DNA of 64,000 nucleotides from Pelagicoccus enzymogenes (GCF_014803405.1 NZ_JACYFG010000036.1:1-64000), one strand, 5' to 3'; shown: positions 44,222 through 54,416, counted from the stretch's first letter. The notes: generated by a model not told the origin, from the letters alone. Translations and numbers: made by a program.

Positions 44222-44278
44222 TTTCTGCGGGCATCCGCTGCACGCAATCCATCCGCCGCCCACATCGTCATCTACCCC

Positions 44279-47200
44279 GTGCACGATACTTCCAGCAGCC
44301 AAAGCTCAGTTCTCCTGCCTTCCAGCCTCGATCGTTGGGAGCAAAAGATCGGCGTGAGCGAGGAAGCGGTCGCCCCCATCATCGAAGATTGGATACAAGC
44401 GAACCAATCCGAACTTTCAATCGTCGTCGTCAAAAACGCCCGTCTCGCCGAGCAGCTCAACGCCGACCTCGCCTATTTCCACCAGCAAGTTCGAGGCGAA
44501 AAAGCGACCGCCCGCTTCCTCTATTTTCCAGAGGAATCCGAGCTCAACGAAGACGAGGACAGCCCGATCGAACGTTTCGAAACCGGCAGCGAACGCATCG
44601 CAACCCTCGCCGCCATAAGACAAAACTCAGGCTCGCTTGTCCTCACCACCACGCCTAGGGCTCTCGCCCAAGCCGTGCCTGCTGCCCGAGAATTGGCGGC
44701 CTCCCAGATCGTTCTCAAAACCGGCGAAACCCACAACTTCGAAAAGCTGGTCGATACCTTGCAGTCACTCGACTACGACAGCGAAGGGCTCTGCGAGGCC
44801 CCCGGCCAATTCGCCAGACGTGGCGGACTTATCGACGTGTATCCAATTTCCGCCGACAAACCTTACCGTATCGACTTTTTCGGCGACGAGATCGACGCCA
44901 TAAAAGAACTAGACCCAGTCACCCAGCGGTCCGGCGCTAGCGTTAAAAGCGTCGCCATAGACGCCTCCCCCACCCTCGAACTTTCCATTGCCCAAAACGG
45001 AATAGCCGATCACCTGCCAAAACAAACCGCTTGGGCCATCGTCGAACCAGACCAATTGCTCGAGTCCTTCGACTCCGTCCTCGAACAAGCCCACGACCAC
45101 AACATTGGCAAAGCATGGATCCGCTTGAGGGACCTTCGCTCTTCCCATCCCGACAAGTGGGCCACTTTTTCCGACCTCGACCTCGATACGGGCGAGGACC
45201 CCACTGCTGAAACCGACCTCTTCGAAGCGGAATCCCTGTCCTTCTACCGCCCGCTTCCCGACAACGCAAAACTGGCCGACGAACGCCTCGCCGACGAGCA
45301 ATCCGCACGTATCCAGTTTTTGGATCAGGTACAAAAATGGAGTAATGGAGGAGAAGAGATCATCGTGGTGCTTCCGAACGATAGCGACAAGAACCGCCTC
45401 CAGGAGATCATCGAAGAGTCCGCCCAGCTAAAGAAAATCAAATTCACCTTTTGGAAAGGCGACCTCAATCAAGGGTTCCGCATCCACCACCGCCCCAAGC
45501 TCGGCAAACTCGCTTGGCCGCAACTGAAAGGCAGAAAAGGCTGCGTCCTCATCACCGAGACAGAACTCTTCGGCCGACGCCGTGGCCGCAAGCCGCCCAC
45601 TCGAAGCAAAGCTCTTGTCACCCAATCGCAAGTCGACCAGCTGCTCGACTTCGCGGAACTGGTAGACGGGGAATTCGTCGTCCACCTCCAGCATGGCATC
45701 GCCCTCTATCGCGGCATCACCACGGTGGACATGCAGGGCCAACAACGCGAGGTCCTCTCCCTCGAATTCGACGAAGGCGTAGTCCTGCACATCCCCCTAC
45801 AGGAATCCCACTTGATCAGCCGCTACGTCGGCATCTCCAAGACACGACCCAAGCTGGGACGCATCGGAACCAACCGTTGGGGCAAGACCCGCGAAGCCGC
45901 CGAACGCGCCACCCTCGACCTCGCCGCAAAACTTCTGGAACTGCAAGCCAAGCGGGACAGCGGCGGCGGACATGCCTTCGCCGCCGATTCCGAATGGCAA
46001 AAGGAATTCGAGGGCTCCTTTCCTTTCAAGGAAACGCCCGACCAGCTCAAAGCCATCGTCGAGTCGAAAGCCGACATGGAAAAGCCCGTCCCCATGGACC
46101 GCCTCATCTGCGGAGACGTAGGATTCGGCAAAACCGAGGTTGCGATTCGCACCGCCTTCAAGGCCGTCATGGACGGCAAGCAAGTGGTAATCCTAGTCCC
46201 CACCACCGTGCTCGCCCAGCAGCACTTCCTCAATTTCCGCGACCGCATGGCGGGCTACCCGATCGTCGTAGAACTCGTCAGCCGATTCCGCAAGCCGGCC
46301 GAGATAAAGAAGATTCTGCAATCCACTGCCGCCGGAAAAGTCGACATCCTCATCGGCACCCATCGCGTCTTGCAAAAGGACGTTTCCTTCAAGGAGCTGG
46401 GGCTCGTCATCATCGACGAAGAGCAACGCTTCGGACTAAAGCACAAAGAGGTTTTCAAGGAATGGCGCTCCACCGTGGACATCCTCACCATGTCCGCCAC
46501 CCCCATTCCGCGCACCCTCTACATGGCCCTCACCGGCGCCCGCGAACTGAGCGTCATCGAAACCGCGCCCGTAGAGCGCAAACCCATCCAAACCATTGTC
46601 AAAAGCTACGACGACGACCTCGTGGCCGAAGTCGTGCGTCGCGAAATAGCCCGCGGCGGACAGGTTTTCTACCTGCACAACCAAGTCCAATCCATCGAAA
46701 GCACGGCCGCTAAGCTGCGAGCGCTGCTGCCGGAAGTATCCATTGGAGTGGGACACGGGCAAATGGACGAGAAGAAGCTCGAACGCGTGATGCTCGATTT
46801 CGTCAACCAAAAGTACCAGCTCCTAGTCTGCACCACTATCATCGAGTCCGGCCTCGATATCCCGAACTGCAATACCATCATTATAGAAGGGGCCGACCGC
46901 TTCGGCCTTTCCCAGCTCTACCAACTGCGCGGACGCGTCGGCCGCTTCAAACGCCAGGCCTACGCCTACCTATTGCTGCACAAGCACAAGCGGCTCATGG
47001 ACGTAGCCCGCAAGCGCCTCGCCGCCATTCGCCAGCACAACCAGCTCGGCGCCGGTTTCCGCCTCGCCATGCGCGACCTCGAGCTACGCGGCGCCGGCAA
47101 TCTGCTCGGCAGCGAGCAATCCGGGCACATCGTCGGCGTGGGCTTCGAGCTCTACTGCCAGTTGCTCAAGCAAAGCGTGGCCCGACTCAAAGGCGACGCC

Positions 47201-47713
47201 TCCGCCACCCAGATCCGAGCAAACGTGAAACTCGACTTCGTCTACCAGGGCGAAGGCAACATGCAGGAGGCAAATCGCCACGAGGACGGGTACACCGTCT
47301 TGAAGCGCCTCGACCTCAAGGAAGGCATGTGCGAGCCTGTCCAAGCCCGCATTCCCGCCACTTTCATCAGCGAAACGCGCCTCCGCATCGACCTCTACCG
47401 CCAACTCGCCCTCGCCGGCAGTCCCAGACAGGTTAGGGAAATCCGCGAAGCCATCACCGATCGCTTCGGAAAATTCCCCACAGAAGTGGAAGCCCTGCTG
47501 AGACTGACGGAAGTGCGTTGCCTCGCGGAACAAAAGCATATTCACTCGGTCGAGACTCAAGGAAATCGCCTGAAATGCCGCATCTATCGCGGTCGAGAAT
47601 CGGACTATATCAAACGCGGCAGCCGATTCCCCCGCTTGAACTCTAATAATGCCTTGAAGCGGTTGAACGAAATCCTTGTCTTCTTAAACAATTTGCCTAG
47701 AGACCCCCGATAG
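44279..47713 (+). CDS. mfd: Transcription-repair coupling factor Mfd
   Basis: The 1144-residue DNA translocase removes stalled RNA polymerase and recruits UvrA. UvrB-homology segments occupy the N-terminal ~400 residues, and the RNA polymerase-interacting domain follows at about 470-540 (GEFVVHLQHGIALYRGI). The helicase core has Walker A GDVGFGKTEV (about 610-620), the DEEQRFG box (about 713) and the GRVGR motif VI segment (about 880). The C-terminal domain ends at 1144. The start is a GTG at 44279, as no closer ATG fits the fold. It is followed by a SurA-like gene 22 bp on. Confidence 0.96.
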   Translation: MHDTSSSQSSVLLPSSLDRWEQKIGVSEEAVAPIIEDWIQANQSELSIVVVKNARLAEQLNADLAYFHQQVRGEKATARFLYFPEESELNEDEDSPIERFETGSERIATLAAIRQNSGSLVLTTTPRALAQAVPAARELAASQIVLKTGETHNFEKLVDTLQSLDYDSEGLCEAPGQFARRGGLIDVYPISADKPYRIDFFGDEIDAIKELDPVTQRSGASVKSVAIDASPTLELSIAQNGIADHLPKQTAWAIVEPDQLLESFDSVLEQAHDHNIGKAWIRLRDLRSSHPDKWATFSDLDLDTGEDPTAETDLFEAESLSFYRPLPDNAKLADERLADEQSARIQFLDQVQKWSNGGEEIIVVLPNDSDKNRLQEIIEESAQLKKIKFTFWKGDLNQGFRIHHRPKLGKLAWPQLKGRKGCVLITETELFGRRRGRKPPTRSKALVTQSQVDQLLDFAELVDGEFVVHLQHGIALYRGITTVDMQGQQREVLSLEFDEGVVLHIPLQESHLISRYVGISKTRPKLGRIGTNRWGKTREAAERATLDLAAKLLELQAKRDSGGGHAFAADSEWQKEFEGSFPFKETPDQLKAIVESKADMEKPVPMDRLICGDVGFGKTEVAIRTAFKAVMDGKQVVILVPTTVLAQQHFLNFRDRMAGYPIVVELVSRFRKPAEIKKILQSTAAGKVDILIGTHRVLQKDVSFKELGLVIIDEEQRFGLKHKEVFKEWRSTVDILTMSATPIPRTLYMALTGARELSVIETAPVERKPIQTIVKSYDDDLVAEVVRREIARGGQVFYLHNQVQSIESTAAKLRALLPEVSIGVGHGQMDEKKLERVMLDFVNQKYQLLVCTTIIESGLDIPNCNTIIIEGADRFGLSQLYQLRGRVGRFKRQAYAYLLLHKHKRLMDVARKRLAAIRQHNQLGAGFRLAMRDLELRGAGNLLGSEQSGHIVGVGFELYCQLLKQSVARLKGDASATQIRANVKLDFVYQGEGNMQEANRHEDGYTVLKRLDLKEGMCEPVQARIPATFISETRLRIDLYRQLALAGSPRQVREIREAITDRFGKFPTEVEALLRLTEVRCLAEQKHIHSVETQGNRLKCRIYRGRESDYIKRGSRFPRLNSNNALKRLNEILVFLNNLPRDPR

Positions 47714-47735
47714 GCCCACGCCGATCCCAAGTCAT

Positions 47736-48716
47736 ATGATCAAAAAAGCGACTCTCATTTTCACCCTACTCATTCCGCTCGCCTTCACCACAGCCCAGAA
47801 GCTGCCCAAGGGGGCGCGCCTCGCCAACAGCATCGCGGCCATCGCCGAGGACAAGATCATCACCGTCGAGGAAGTGCGACGCGAACTCGAACCCTACCTG
47901 CCCTCCATCCAAAAGGACTCCGGCGGCGACCCCATGAAATTCCGTCAGGCCATCGAGAAGATGGAGGCTGAGATTATCCAAAACCTCACCGACAACGTCC
48001 TCATCGTGAAGCAGTTCTACGAGGACAAGGGCCAAATCCCAGCCAGCTTCGTAGACAACGAAATCGAGGAAACCATCATCACCAAGTTCGAGGGCAAACG
48101 CTCCCTCTACTTGGACTACCTCAAGTCGATCGGCAAGACGCCGGAGGAGCACCGCACCATGATCAAGGAAGAGATCATTGTGAACTACATGCGCAGCAAG
48201 ATGCGCAAGTCCGCTTCCATCGTCAGTCCGGTGCGCATCGAGGAATTCTACAAGGAGTACAAGCAGGAGTTCTTTCAAGAGGAAGCTCTCCACTTGCGAC
48301 TCATCCGCCTAACGAAGCTTGCCGACGAGAGCGACGAGGTGCTCAAGCAAACCGCTGACGAAATTTACGAAAAGCTGGAAATGGGCTTCGCCTTCGACGA
48401 GCTCGCCGCAAAATACAGCAACGACGCCAAGGCGAAGAAAGGCGGCGACTGGGGCTGGGTCACGCGCGGCTCCTTGATCGAAGAACTCAGCGGTCCGGCC
48501 TTTGCCCTCAAGGAAGGCGAATTCAGCGAGCCGATCTTCATCAAGAACAACCTCTTCATCCTCTATTCCGAGGAACACCGCCCAGAAGGCTACCTTCCGC
48601 TCCCAGAGGTGCGCGCCGACATCGAGGACATCCTCATCACCCAAATGGCCAGCGAGGCCGAAGCCAAATTCCTCGAACGCCTACGCCGCGACGGCTACGT
48701 GCGCCGCTTCAACTAA
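47736..48716 (+). CDS. SurA/PpiC-type periplasmic peptidyl-prolyl isomerase
   Basis: The 326-residue exported chaperone opens with a signal peptide (MIKKATLIFTLLIPLAFTTAQ). An N-terminal SurA-like helical domain (about 30-175, IAAIAEDKIITVEEVRRELEPYL) is followed by one parvulin domain (about 180-290), whose core is FDELAAKYSNDAKAKKGGDWGWVTRGSLIEEL. It would help fold outer-membrane proteins. Having one parvulin domain makes it SurA-like but shorter than E. coli SurA. A terminator lies 28 bp after the stop. Confidence 0.9.
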   Translation: MIKKATLIFTLLIPLAFTTAQKLPKGARLANSIAAIAEDKIITVEEVRRELEPYLPSIQKDSGGDPMKFRQAIEKMEAEIIQNLTDNVLIVKQFYEDKGQIPASFVDNEIEETIITKFEGKRSLYLDYLKSIGKTPEEHRTMIKEEIIVNYMRSKMRKSASIVSPVRIEEFYKEYKQEFFQEEALHLRLIRLTKLADESDEVLKQTADEIYEKLEMGFAFDELAAKYSNDAKAKKGGDWGWVTRGSLIEELSGPAFALKEGEFSEPIFIKNNLFILYSEEHRPEGYLPLPEVRADIEDILITQMASEAEAKFLERLRRDGYVRRFN

Positions 48717-48743
48717 GCGACAAAAGCGAACCACTTTCCCAGA

Positions 48744-48772
48744 ACGCGAGTCTTCACCGGCTCGCGTTTTTT
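48744..48772 (+). terminator. Rho-independent terminator after the SurA-like gene
   Basis: ACGCGAG-(10-base loop)-CTCGCGT is followed by TTTTT. The next 180 bp before radC show only small hairpins (for example GGACGGG/CCCGTCC at about 48780). Confidence 0.85.
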
Positions 48773-48958
48773 GTGGAGGGACGGGTTTCACCCCGTCCGC
48801 ACATCCCGATTTGCGGGAAGCGGCCTTGTCGAAGCCCCTGTTTATCGAAGGAGCGCCGCGATCAAGGCCCCGAGACTTGTCTCCTGCCCCCTCAACCGTT
48901 CTACTCCTCCACAGCGAAGCCTGTTACCCTTCGCTTCACTTCACAAATCCACCTCTCC

Positions 48959-49678
48959 ATGCCCTCTTCAACTTACCTCACCCCGAGGCTGGCCGACTTG
49001 TCGGTCAGCGAACGCCCACAAGAACGCCTCGAAAGCCAAGGCCCCCAAAGTCTCAGCGACTCCGAGCTACTCGCCATGATCCTGCGCAGCGGCAGCAAAG
49101 GAAGAAACGTACTCAGCGTGGCCTCAGAAATCCTGCAGGAATCCGGCTCACTCAATGGGTTGCTGAAATGGAGCGACGCGGAATTTCGCGCCATCAAAGG
49201 CATCGGCAAAGTCAAAGCCCTCCAACTTATCACCATCGTTGAAATATGCCGGCGCGTACGGGAACGTTCCCCCGTAACCGCTCCCATACTGGATAGCCCG
49301 GACCTCGTATTCGATTTCATGAGACAAGACACCCAAAACCTGGAAATCGAAAAGTTCTGGACCCTATGCCTGAACCGCAAGAACCGGCTTATCAAGAAAG
49401 TCGAAGTCACTTCCGGCACCGCCAGCAACAGTCTCGTGCACCCGCGCGAAGTATTCCGCGAAGCCATTCGCCAAGGAGCTTCCGCCGTGATCTGCGCCCA
49501 CAATCATCCCAGCGGCGACCCCTCTCCCAGCGCCGCGGACATCAAGGTCACTCGACAACTGCGCGAGTCCGCAAAGATCGTCGGCATCGACCTTCTCGAC
49601 CATCTTGTAGTTGGAAACCCAGAACACGACCCGCTTTCCCGTGGATATTACAGCTTTCAAGAATCTGGTCTGCTCTGA
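48959..49678 (+). CDS. radC: RadC-family JAB-domain protein
   Basis: The 239-residue protein has an N-terminal helix-hairpin-helix region (LSDSELLAMILRSGSKGRNVL and FRAIKGIGKVKALQL) and a C-terminal JAB/MPN metalloprotease-like domain. The zinc motif HNHPSGDPSPSAADIKVT and the upstream Glu are intact. Despite the name its role in DNA repair is doubtful, and the biochemical function of RadC is not established. I chose ATG 48959 (MPSSTYLTPRLADL) because the upstream in-frame stretch to 48773 is not conserved-looking. Confidence 0.93.
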   Translation: MPSSTYLTPRLADLSVSERPQERLESQGPQSLSDSELLAMILRSGSKGRNVLSVASEILQESGSLNGLLKWSDAEFRAIKGIGKVKALQLITIVEICRRVRERSPVTAPILDSPDLVFDFMRQDTQNLEIEKFWTLCLNRKNRLIKKVEVTSGTASNSLVHPREVFREAIRQGASAVICAHNHPSGDPSPSAADIKVTRQLRESAKIVGIDLLDHLVVGNPEHDPLSRGYYSFQESGLL

Positions 49679-49784
49679 CAATTCCGACGCTCGGAAAGCG
49701 CGAAAAACGGGAAGAGGAAATTTTCTCAAATTTACACTTGATCTTTAATTCAAAACGGGGACTCTAGGCGGCCTTTCACCGGTC

Positions 49785-49870
49785 GGTGGGATACTCAAGC
49801 GGCCAACGAGGGCAGACTGTAAATCTGCTGGGGAAACCCTACACAGGTTCGAATCCTGTTCCCACCACCA
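49785..49870 (+). tRNA. tRNA-Tyr (anticodon GTA)
   Basis: The acceptor stem GGTGGGA pairs with TCCCACC, the anticodon arm is GCAGA-CTGTAAA-TCTGC, the long type-II variable arm is TGGGGAAACCCTA, and the T arm is ACAGG-TTCGAAT-CCTGT. Discriminator A and encoded CCA end at 49870. It lies 80 bp upstream of queA, whose enzyme class makes queuosine, a modification found in tRNA-Tyr. Confidence 0.96.
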
Positions 49871-49889
49871 TTTTTCTTTTCAAAAAAAG

Positions 49890-49914
49890 CGACCAAGGCC
49901 CTGGTCGTTTTTTT
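49890..49914 (+). terminator. Rho-independent terminator after tRNA-Tyr
   Basis: CGACCA-AGGCCC-TGGTCG is followed by seven T. It separates the tRNA from queA. Confidence 0.85.
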
Positions 49915-49949
49915 GTGTCCGGACAGCTTCCGGCACCTTCGCCCGATCT

Positions 49950-51023
49950 ATGGACAGCTCTCTCTTCGACTACCACCTTCCCGAGGACCGCATCGCCCAA
50001 GAGCCAGCGGCCCAACGCGACGCGTCCCGCCTGCTCGTAGTCCATCGCGAGGAGCGCCGCATCGAACATCGACACTTCTCCGACCTGCCCGATTACCTCG
50101 GAGACGGAGACTCGCTTTTCCGCAACAACGCTCGCGTCCTGCCAGCACGGCTTTTCGCCCAGCGACCTACCGGTGGAGCGGCCGAGTGCTTGCTGCTCCG
50201 GCCAGCCTCCAACGACGGCCTCGAGTGGTGGACCCTCCTTCGCCCCGGGAAGAAGCTTCCCGTCGGCTCCTCTTTCGCTCGCGACGGCTACTTCCAGGCC
50301 TTCGTCGAGGAAAAGAACGACAACGCAGAATACCGCGTCCGCTTCGAGCTCGCCAACCACAGCTCCGTTGCAGCTCTCGCCGACGAGCTCGGAAAAATGC
50401 CGCTCCCTCCCTACATCGCCCGCGAAAGGTCCGACCAACGCGACGAAGCCGACAAGGAGCGATACCAAACCATCTACGCCTCTGCCGAAAAATCCGTAGC
50501 CGCCGCAGCCCCTACTGCTGGCCTGCACTTTACCCCCAAGATCGTCGCCCAACTCGAAGCGCAAGGGGCCACCTTTCACGACCTGGCCCTGCACGTGGGC
50601 ATGGGCACCTTCAAGCCGCTGCAGACCGAGCGCATCGAGGACCACCAAATCCATCGCGAAATCTACGAAATCTCGGAATCCACCCAGTCCGCCCTGCGCG
50701 ACGACAGCGGACGCCGCAAGGTCTGCATAGGCACCACCAGCGTGCGCAGCGTCGAAGACTACCTCGCCAAAAGCGACCGCATCGTTCCCGGCAACTTCGT
50801 AAGCGAAGCCGCCATCTTCATCTACCCGCCAAGACAGTTTCTCGGAGTCGACGCCCTCATCACCAATTTCCACCAGCCAAACTCCACCTTGCTCTGCCTC
50901 GTATCCGCCTTTCTCGATCCCCACGGCACGAGCGGAATCGATTGGCTGAAAGCCATTTACGCGGAAGCGATCGAACGAAAATACCGTTTCCTCAGCTACG
51001 GAGACGCCATGCTCATCCTTTGA
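49950..51023 (+). CDS. queA: S-adenosylmethionine:tRNA ribosyltransferase-isomerase
   Basis: QueA moves the ribosyl part of SAM onto preQ1 in tRNA, making epoxyqueuosine in the wobble position. The 357-residue protein opens FDYHLPEDRIAQEPAAQRDASRLLV, the usual N-terminal signature. It also has PTAGLHFTP in the middle and the later GTTSVRSVEDY, VDALITNFHQPNSTLLCLVSAF and YRFLSYGDAMLI motifs. Length and motifs fit the family. It follows tRNA-Tyr and a terminator, and precedes a small TPR gene. Confidence 0.96.
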   Translation: MDSSLFDYHLPEDRIAQEPAAQRDASRLLVVHREERRIEHRHFSDLPDYLGDGDSLFRNNARVLPARLFAQRPTGGAAECLLLRPASNDGLEWWTLLRPGKKLPVGSSFARDGYFQAFVEEKNDNAEYRVRFELANHSSVAALADELGKMPLPPYIARERSDQRDEADKERYQTIYASAEKSVAAAAPTAGLHFTPKIVAQLEAQGATFHDLALHVGMGTFKPLQTERIEDHQIHREIYEISESTQSALRDDSGRRKVCIGTTSVRSVEDYLAKSDRIVPGNFVSEAAIFIYPPRQFLGVDALITNFHQPNSTLLCLVSAFLDPHGTSGIDWLKAIYAEAIERKYRFLSYGDAMLIL

Positions 51024-51083
51024 CAAGCGATTCCGCATCGTGTACTCTGCAGACGATTTTCAATTCCTGAATAAACATTCCCC

Positions 51084-51461
51084 ATGGGCGAATTCCAAAA
51101 AGCACCGATCTCAAACATCGTCGAGGACGCGACCTTCGACTTCACTATGGGAGACGCAGAAACCGGCATCGCCAAGCTGCAAGCCGCCCTTGCCGAGTCC
51201 CCCGACGCCTTCGAAGCATGGCACGCCCTCTGCGAAATCTTCTACTCGGAGAAACGCTACGACGAGGCCCTCGAAGCGGCAGAGAAAGCCCATGGGCTTC
51301 GCCCGGACGACCTCTACGTAAACACCAGCCTTTCAAGAATTTGGCTCGAAAAAGGATCCAAGGAGAAAGCCGAGCACTTCGGAGCCCAAGCCCGCATGGC
51401 CAGCTGGAAGGACCAAATCCAAAATCCCGACGCCCACGCGGACCAAGCAGACCTCTCCTAG
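51084..51461 (+). CDS. Small tetratricopeptide-repeat protein
   Basis: The 125-residue protein is mostly two or three TPR helices-turn-helices: AIAKLQAALAESPDAFEAWHALCEIFY, then the DEALEAAEKAHGLRPDDLYVN unit and a final AEHFGAQARMASWKD helix. It has no signal peptide and no catalytic motif, so it is probably a cytoplasmic adaptor. Its partner is unknown. It lies between queA and accA on the same strand; the ~100-bp gap to accA makes an operon uncertain. Confidence 0.75.
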   Translation: MGEFQKAPISNIVEDATFDFTMGDAETGIAKLQAALAESPDAFEAWHALCEIFYSEKRYDEALEAAEKAHGLRPDDLYVNTSLSRIWLEKGSKEKAEHFGAQARMASWKDQIQNPDAHADQADLS

Positions 51462-51564
51462 GCTCTCGGACCCACGCATTTTCACACTCCCAGACGACCT
51501 TCGTTAAAGCCTCGACATTATCGAGATAACACCCACATTCCACCCCTTTTCACGGGATAGGCCT

Positions 51565-52569
51565 ATGGACAACAACTACGCACTAGACTTCGAACAGCCG
51601 CTTCGCGGACTAATCGAGCAGATGGAGCACTTGCACCAGCTGTCCGCTGAAAACAATATCGACCTGTCTAAGGAGATCCGGGCAATCGAGAAGAAGATAG
51701 CCGAGACCAAGAAGTCCATCTACAGCAACCTGACTCCTTGGCAGCGCGTCCAGCTGGCTCGCCACCCGCAGCGCCCCTACGCCTACGACTACATCGAGCG
51801 CATCTTCACCGGATTCCAAGAGCTGCACGGCGACCGCGCCTTCCGCGACGACCGCGCCATCATCGGCGGCACCGCCTTCCTCAACGGCGAATCCGTCATG
51901 GTCATCGCCCAACACAAGGGCCGCACCACCCGCGAAAAGCTCAAGCACAACTTTGGCAGCCCCTACCCAGAAGGCTACCGCAAGGCCCTGCGCCTCATGA
52001 AGATGGCCGACAAGTTCGACATGCCCATCATCACTTTCGTTGACACTCAAGGCGCCTACCCCGGCGTCGCCTCCGAGGAACGCCACGTATCCGAGGCCAT
52101 CGCCGTCAACCTCCGCGAGATGAGCCTCATGGGCTCTCCCATCATTTCCACCGTCATCGGCGAGGGCGGATCCGGCGGAGCCCTCGGCATCGCCGTCGCC
52201 AACAAGATCCTCATCCTCGAGAACGCCTACTACTCCGTCATCTCCCCTGAAGGCTGCGCCGCTATCCTGTGGAAGGATCGGGCCAAGGCCCCCGAAGCCG
52301 CCAAGGCCCTCAAGTTCGGCGCCACCGAAATCGAAAAGCTCGGTATCGTGGACGGCGTGGTCAAGGAGCCCGTCGGAGGCGCCCACAACGACCCCGACGG
52401 AGCTGCCGCAACGCTTAAGGAAGCCATTGAAGCCCAGCTTGCAGAGCTCAAGAAACTCACCCCCGAGGAGCGCATCGAACAACGTTACGCTCGCTTCCGC
52501 AAAATCGGAGTGACCGACGAAGATATCGCCGACGGCAAGATCGTGCCCATCAAAGAAGCCGCCTCCTGA
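51565..52569 (+). CDS. accA: Acetyl-CoA carboxylase carboxyltransferase alpha subunit
   Basis: AccA works with AccD to carboxylate acetyl-CoA from carboxybiotin, the first step of fatty acid synthesis. The 334-residue protein shows an N-terminal helical region (FEQPLRGLIEQMEHL), the HPQRPYAYDYIERIF segment, and the active-site parts DTQGAYPGVASEERHVSEAIA and GEGGSGGALGIAVAN. The order and length are normal. AccD, AccB and AccC are not in the window. It is followed by ilvB at 39 bp. Confidence 0.96.
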   Translation: MDNNYALDFEQPLRGLIEQMEHLHQLSAENNIDLSKEIRAIEKKIAETKKSIYSNLTPWQRVQLARHPQRPYAYDYIERIFTGFQELHGDRAFRDDRAIIGGTAFLNGESVMVIAQHKGRTTREKLKHNFGSPYPEGYRKALRLMKMADKFDMPIITFVDTQGAYPGVASEERHVSEAIAVNLREMSLMGSPIISTVIGEGGSGGALGIAVANKILILENAYYSVISPEGCAAILWKDRAKAPEAAKALKFGATEIEKLGIVDGVVKEPVGGAHNDPDGAAATLKEAIEAQLAELKKLTPEERIEQRYARFRKIGVTDEDIADGKIVPIKEAAS

Positions 52570-52608
52570 GTCGCATCCATTTTCCAAATACAGCCGGAAC
52601 TAAACACA

Positions 52609-54390
52609 ATGAGCGCAAATCAAGATCTCAAACCTTCCCCTGACAAGACCGCTGCTACGCAACAAATGAACGGTGCCGACGTCGTCGTCGAGGCGCTGAT
52701 CCGCGAAGGCGTCGACGTCATCTTCGCCTACCCAGGCGGAGCTTCGCTCGAGATGCACCAATCCCTCGCCAAGCGCAAGGACGACATCCGCACCATCCTT
52801 CCTCGCCACGAGCAAGGCGGTTCCTTCGCAGCGGAGGGGTACGCTCGCGTCACCGGCAAAGCGGGCGTCTGCATGGCCACTTCAGGCCCCGGAGCCACCA
52901 ACCTCATGACCGCCATCGCCGATGCGTTCATGGACAGCACGCCGCTCGTTTGCATAACCGGCCAAGTCTATTCAAAGTTCATCGGCAAGGCAGCCTTCCA
53001 AGAGACCGACTTCTTCGGCATGACGCTCCCCGTCGTCAAGCACAGCTACCTCGTGCTCGACCCGAATGACCTGCCGAAGATCATGAAGGAAGCCTTCAAG
53101 ATCGCCACCACCGGACGCCCCGGCCCAGTCGTGGTGGACATCCCCAAGGACGTCCAGCAAGCCAAGGTCAATCCCGTTTGGCTCAGCGACGAAGAGGTTC
53201 CCTACCGCGAAGCGAAGCTCCCCCAAAAGGCTAGCGACCGCGAGCTTGAGAACGTGCTCAATCTCATCGAAGACGCCAAGCGTCCGGTCATCTACTTCGG
53301 TGGCGGCGTAGTAGCGGCAGAAGCGCACAAGGAACTCACCGAATTCGCGGAGCGCACCGGCATTCCCGTAGCGTCGACCCTGATGGGCGCCGGTTCCTTC
53401 CCCGAAACCCATCCGCTTTCCCTCAAGTGGTTCGGCATGCACGGTTCCGCCTACGGAAACTGGGCCGTCCATCAAAGCGACCTGCTCCTCACTTTCGGAG
53501 CTCGCTTCGACGACCGCATCACCGGCGAAGTATCCAAATTCGCGCCACAAGCAGAGATCGTCCACATCGACGTCGATCCCTCCGAGCACAACAAGAACAA
53601 GATCGTCCACCACCCCATCGTCTCGGACATCAAGCACGCCCTCGGCCGCATGAACGAGTTGATGGACCAAAAGGGTTTCAAGAAACCAAACCTCGAAGCT
53701 TGGCAAAACCAGTGCGCGGAATGGAAGCGCGACTACCCGTTTTCCTACAACGAGAGCGAACACATCGTACCGCAGCACGCCGTCGAGGTGCTCATGGAGC
53801 TCACGAAGGGCGAAGCCATCATCACCACAGGCGTCGGCCAACACCAGATGTTCGCCGCCCAATTCTACGATTTCAACCACCCACGTAGCCTCATCTCCTC
53901 CCTCGGACTCGGTTCCATGGGATACGGTTACCCCTCCGCCCTCGGAGCCAAGGTCGCTCGCCCGGAACGCCACGTCATCGACATCGACGGCGACGGCTCC
54001 TTCGCGATGAACGTGCAAGAACTCGCCACCGCCAAGATCGAGAAGATCGCCGCTAAGGCCATGATCCTCAACAACCAGCACCTGGGCATGGTGGTACAGT
54101 GGGAAGACCGTTTCTACAACAGCGTTCGCGGCAACACCATACTCGGCGACGAGAACAATATCGGCACTCCCGAAAATCTCGGCGGACTCTATCCAGACTA
54201 CGTCAAGATCGCTGAAGGCTTCGGTCTTCCCGGTCGCCGCGTGCACAAGAAGAGCGAGCTGCGGGATGCGATCCAGGAGATGCTCGACAGCGAGGAAGCC
54301 TTCGTACTCGACATCATCACCCCTTACGACGAGCACGTGCTCCCAATGATCCCCGCCGGCGGTACCGTCGACCAGATGATCGTCCGCTAA
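52609..54390 (+). CDS. ilvB: Acetolactate synthase large (catalytic) subunit
   Basis: The thiamine-diphosphate enzyme condenses pyruvate to acetolactate for valine and leucine, or 2-ketobutyrate for isoleucine. The 593-residue protein carries the active-site Glu region [16 protein letters not shown], the central FAD-binding domain ([17 protein letters not shown] region) and the TPP motif [15 protein letters not shown] near residue 460. No ilvN (regulatory subunit) gene follows; a terminator stands 27 bp after the stop. The N-terminal [18 protein letters not shown] is a short, poorly conserved extension. Confidence 0.94.
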   Translation: MSANQDLKPSPDKTAATQQMNGADVVVEALIREGVDVIFAYPGGASLEMHQSLAKRKDDIRTILPRHEQGGSFAAEGYARVTGKAGVCMATSGPGATNLMTAIADAFMDSTPLVCITGQVYSKFIGKAAFQETDFFGMTLPVVKHSYLVLDPNDLPKIMKEAFKIATTGRPGPVVVDIPKDVQQAKVNPVWLSDEEVPYREAKLPQKASDRELENVLNLIEDAKRPVIYFGGGVVAAEAHKELTEFAERTGIPVASTLMGAGSFPETHPLSLKWFGMHGSAYGNWAVHQSDLLLTFGARFDDRITGEVSKFAPQAEIVHIDVDPSEHNKNKIVHHPIVSDIKHALGRMNELMDQKGFKKPNLEAWQNQCAEWKRDYPFSYNESEHIVPQHAVEVLMELTKGEAIITTGVGQHQMFAAQFYDFNHPRSLISSLGLGSMGYGYPSALGAKVARPERHVIDIDGDGSFAMNVQELATAKIEKIAAKAMILNNQHLGMVVQWEDRFYNSVRGNTILGDENNIGTPENLGGLYPDYVKIAEGFGLPGRRVHKKSELRDAIQEMLDSEEAFVLDIITPYDEHVLPMIPAGGTVDQMIVR

Positions 54391-54416
54391 ACGAGCCAAA
54401 CGTATCCAGATTTCAA

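Noticed and set aside
48780-48958. REP-like element between the SurA-like gene and radC
   Set aside because: There are small hairpins (GGACGGG/CCCGTCC) but nothing matched the other repeats in the window, and no second copy was seen.
49839-51038. 399-codon minus-strand frame over queA and part of tRNA-Tyr
   Set aside because: It covers a tRNA end and the reverse of queA; the product has no recognisable motif.
52972-54399. 475-codon open frame on the minus strand inside ilvB
   Set aside because: It is antisense to a clear ilvB gene and has a low-complexity, Asp/Val/Gly-rich translation without recognisable domains; it is a codon-bias artefact of GC-rich DNA.
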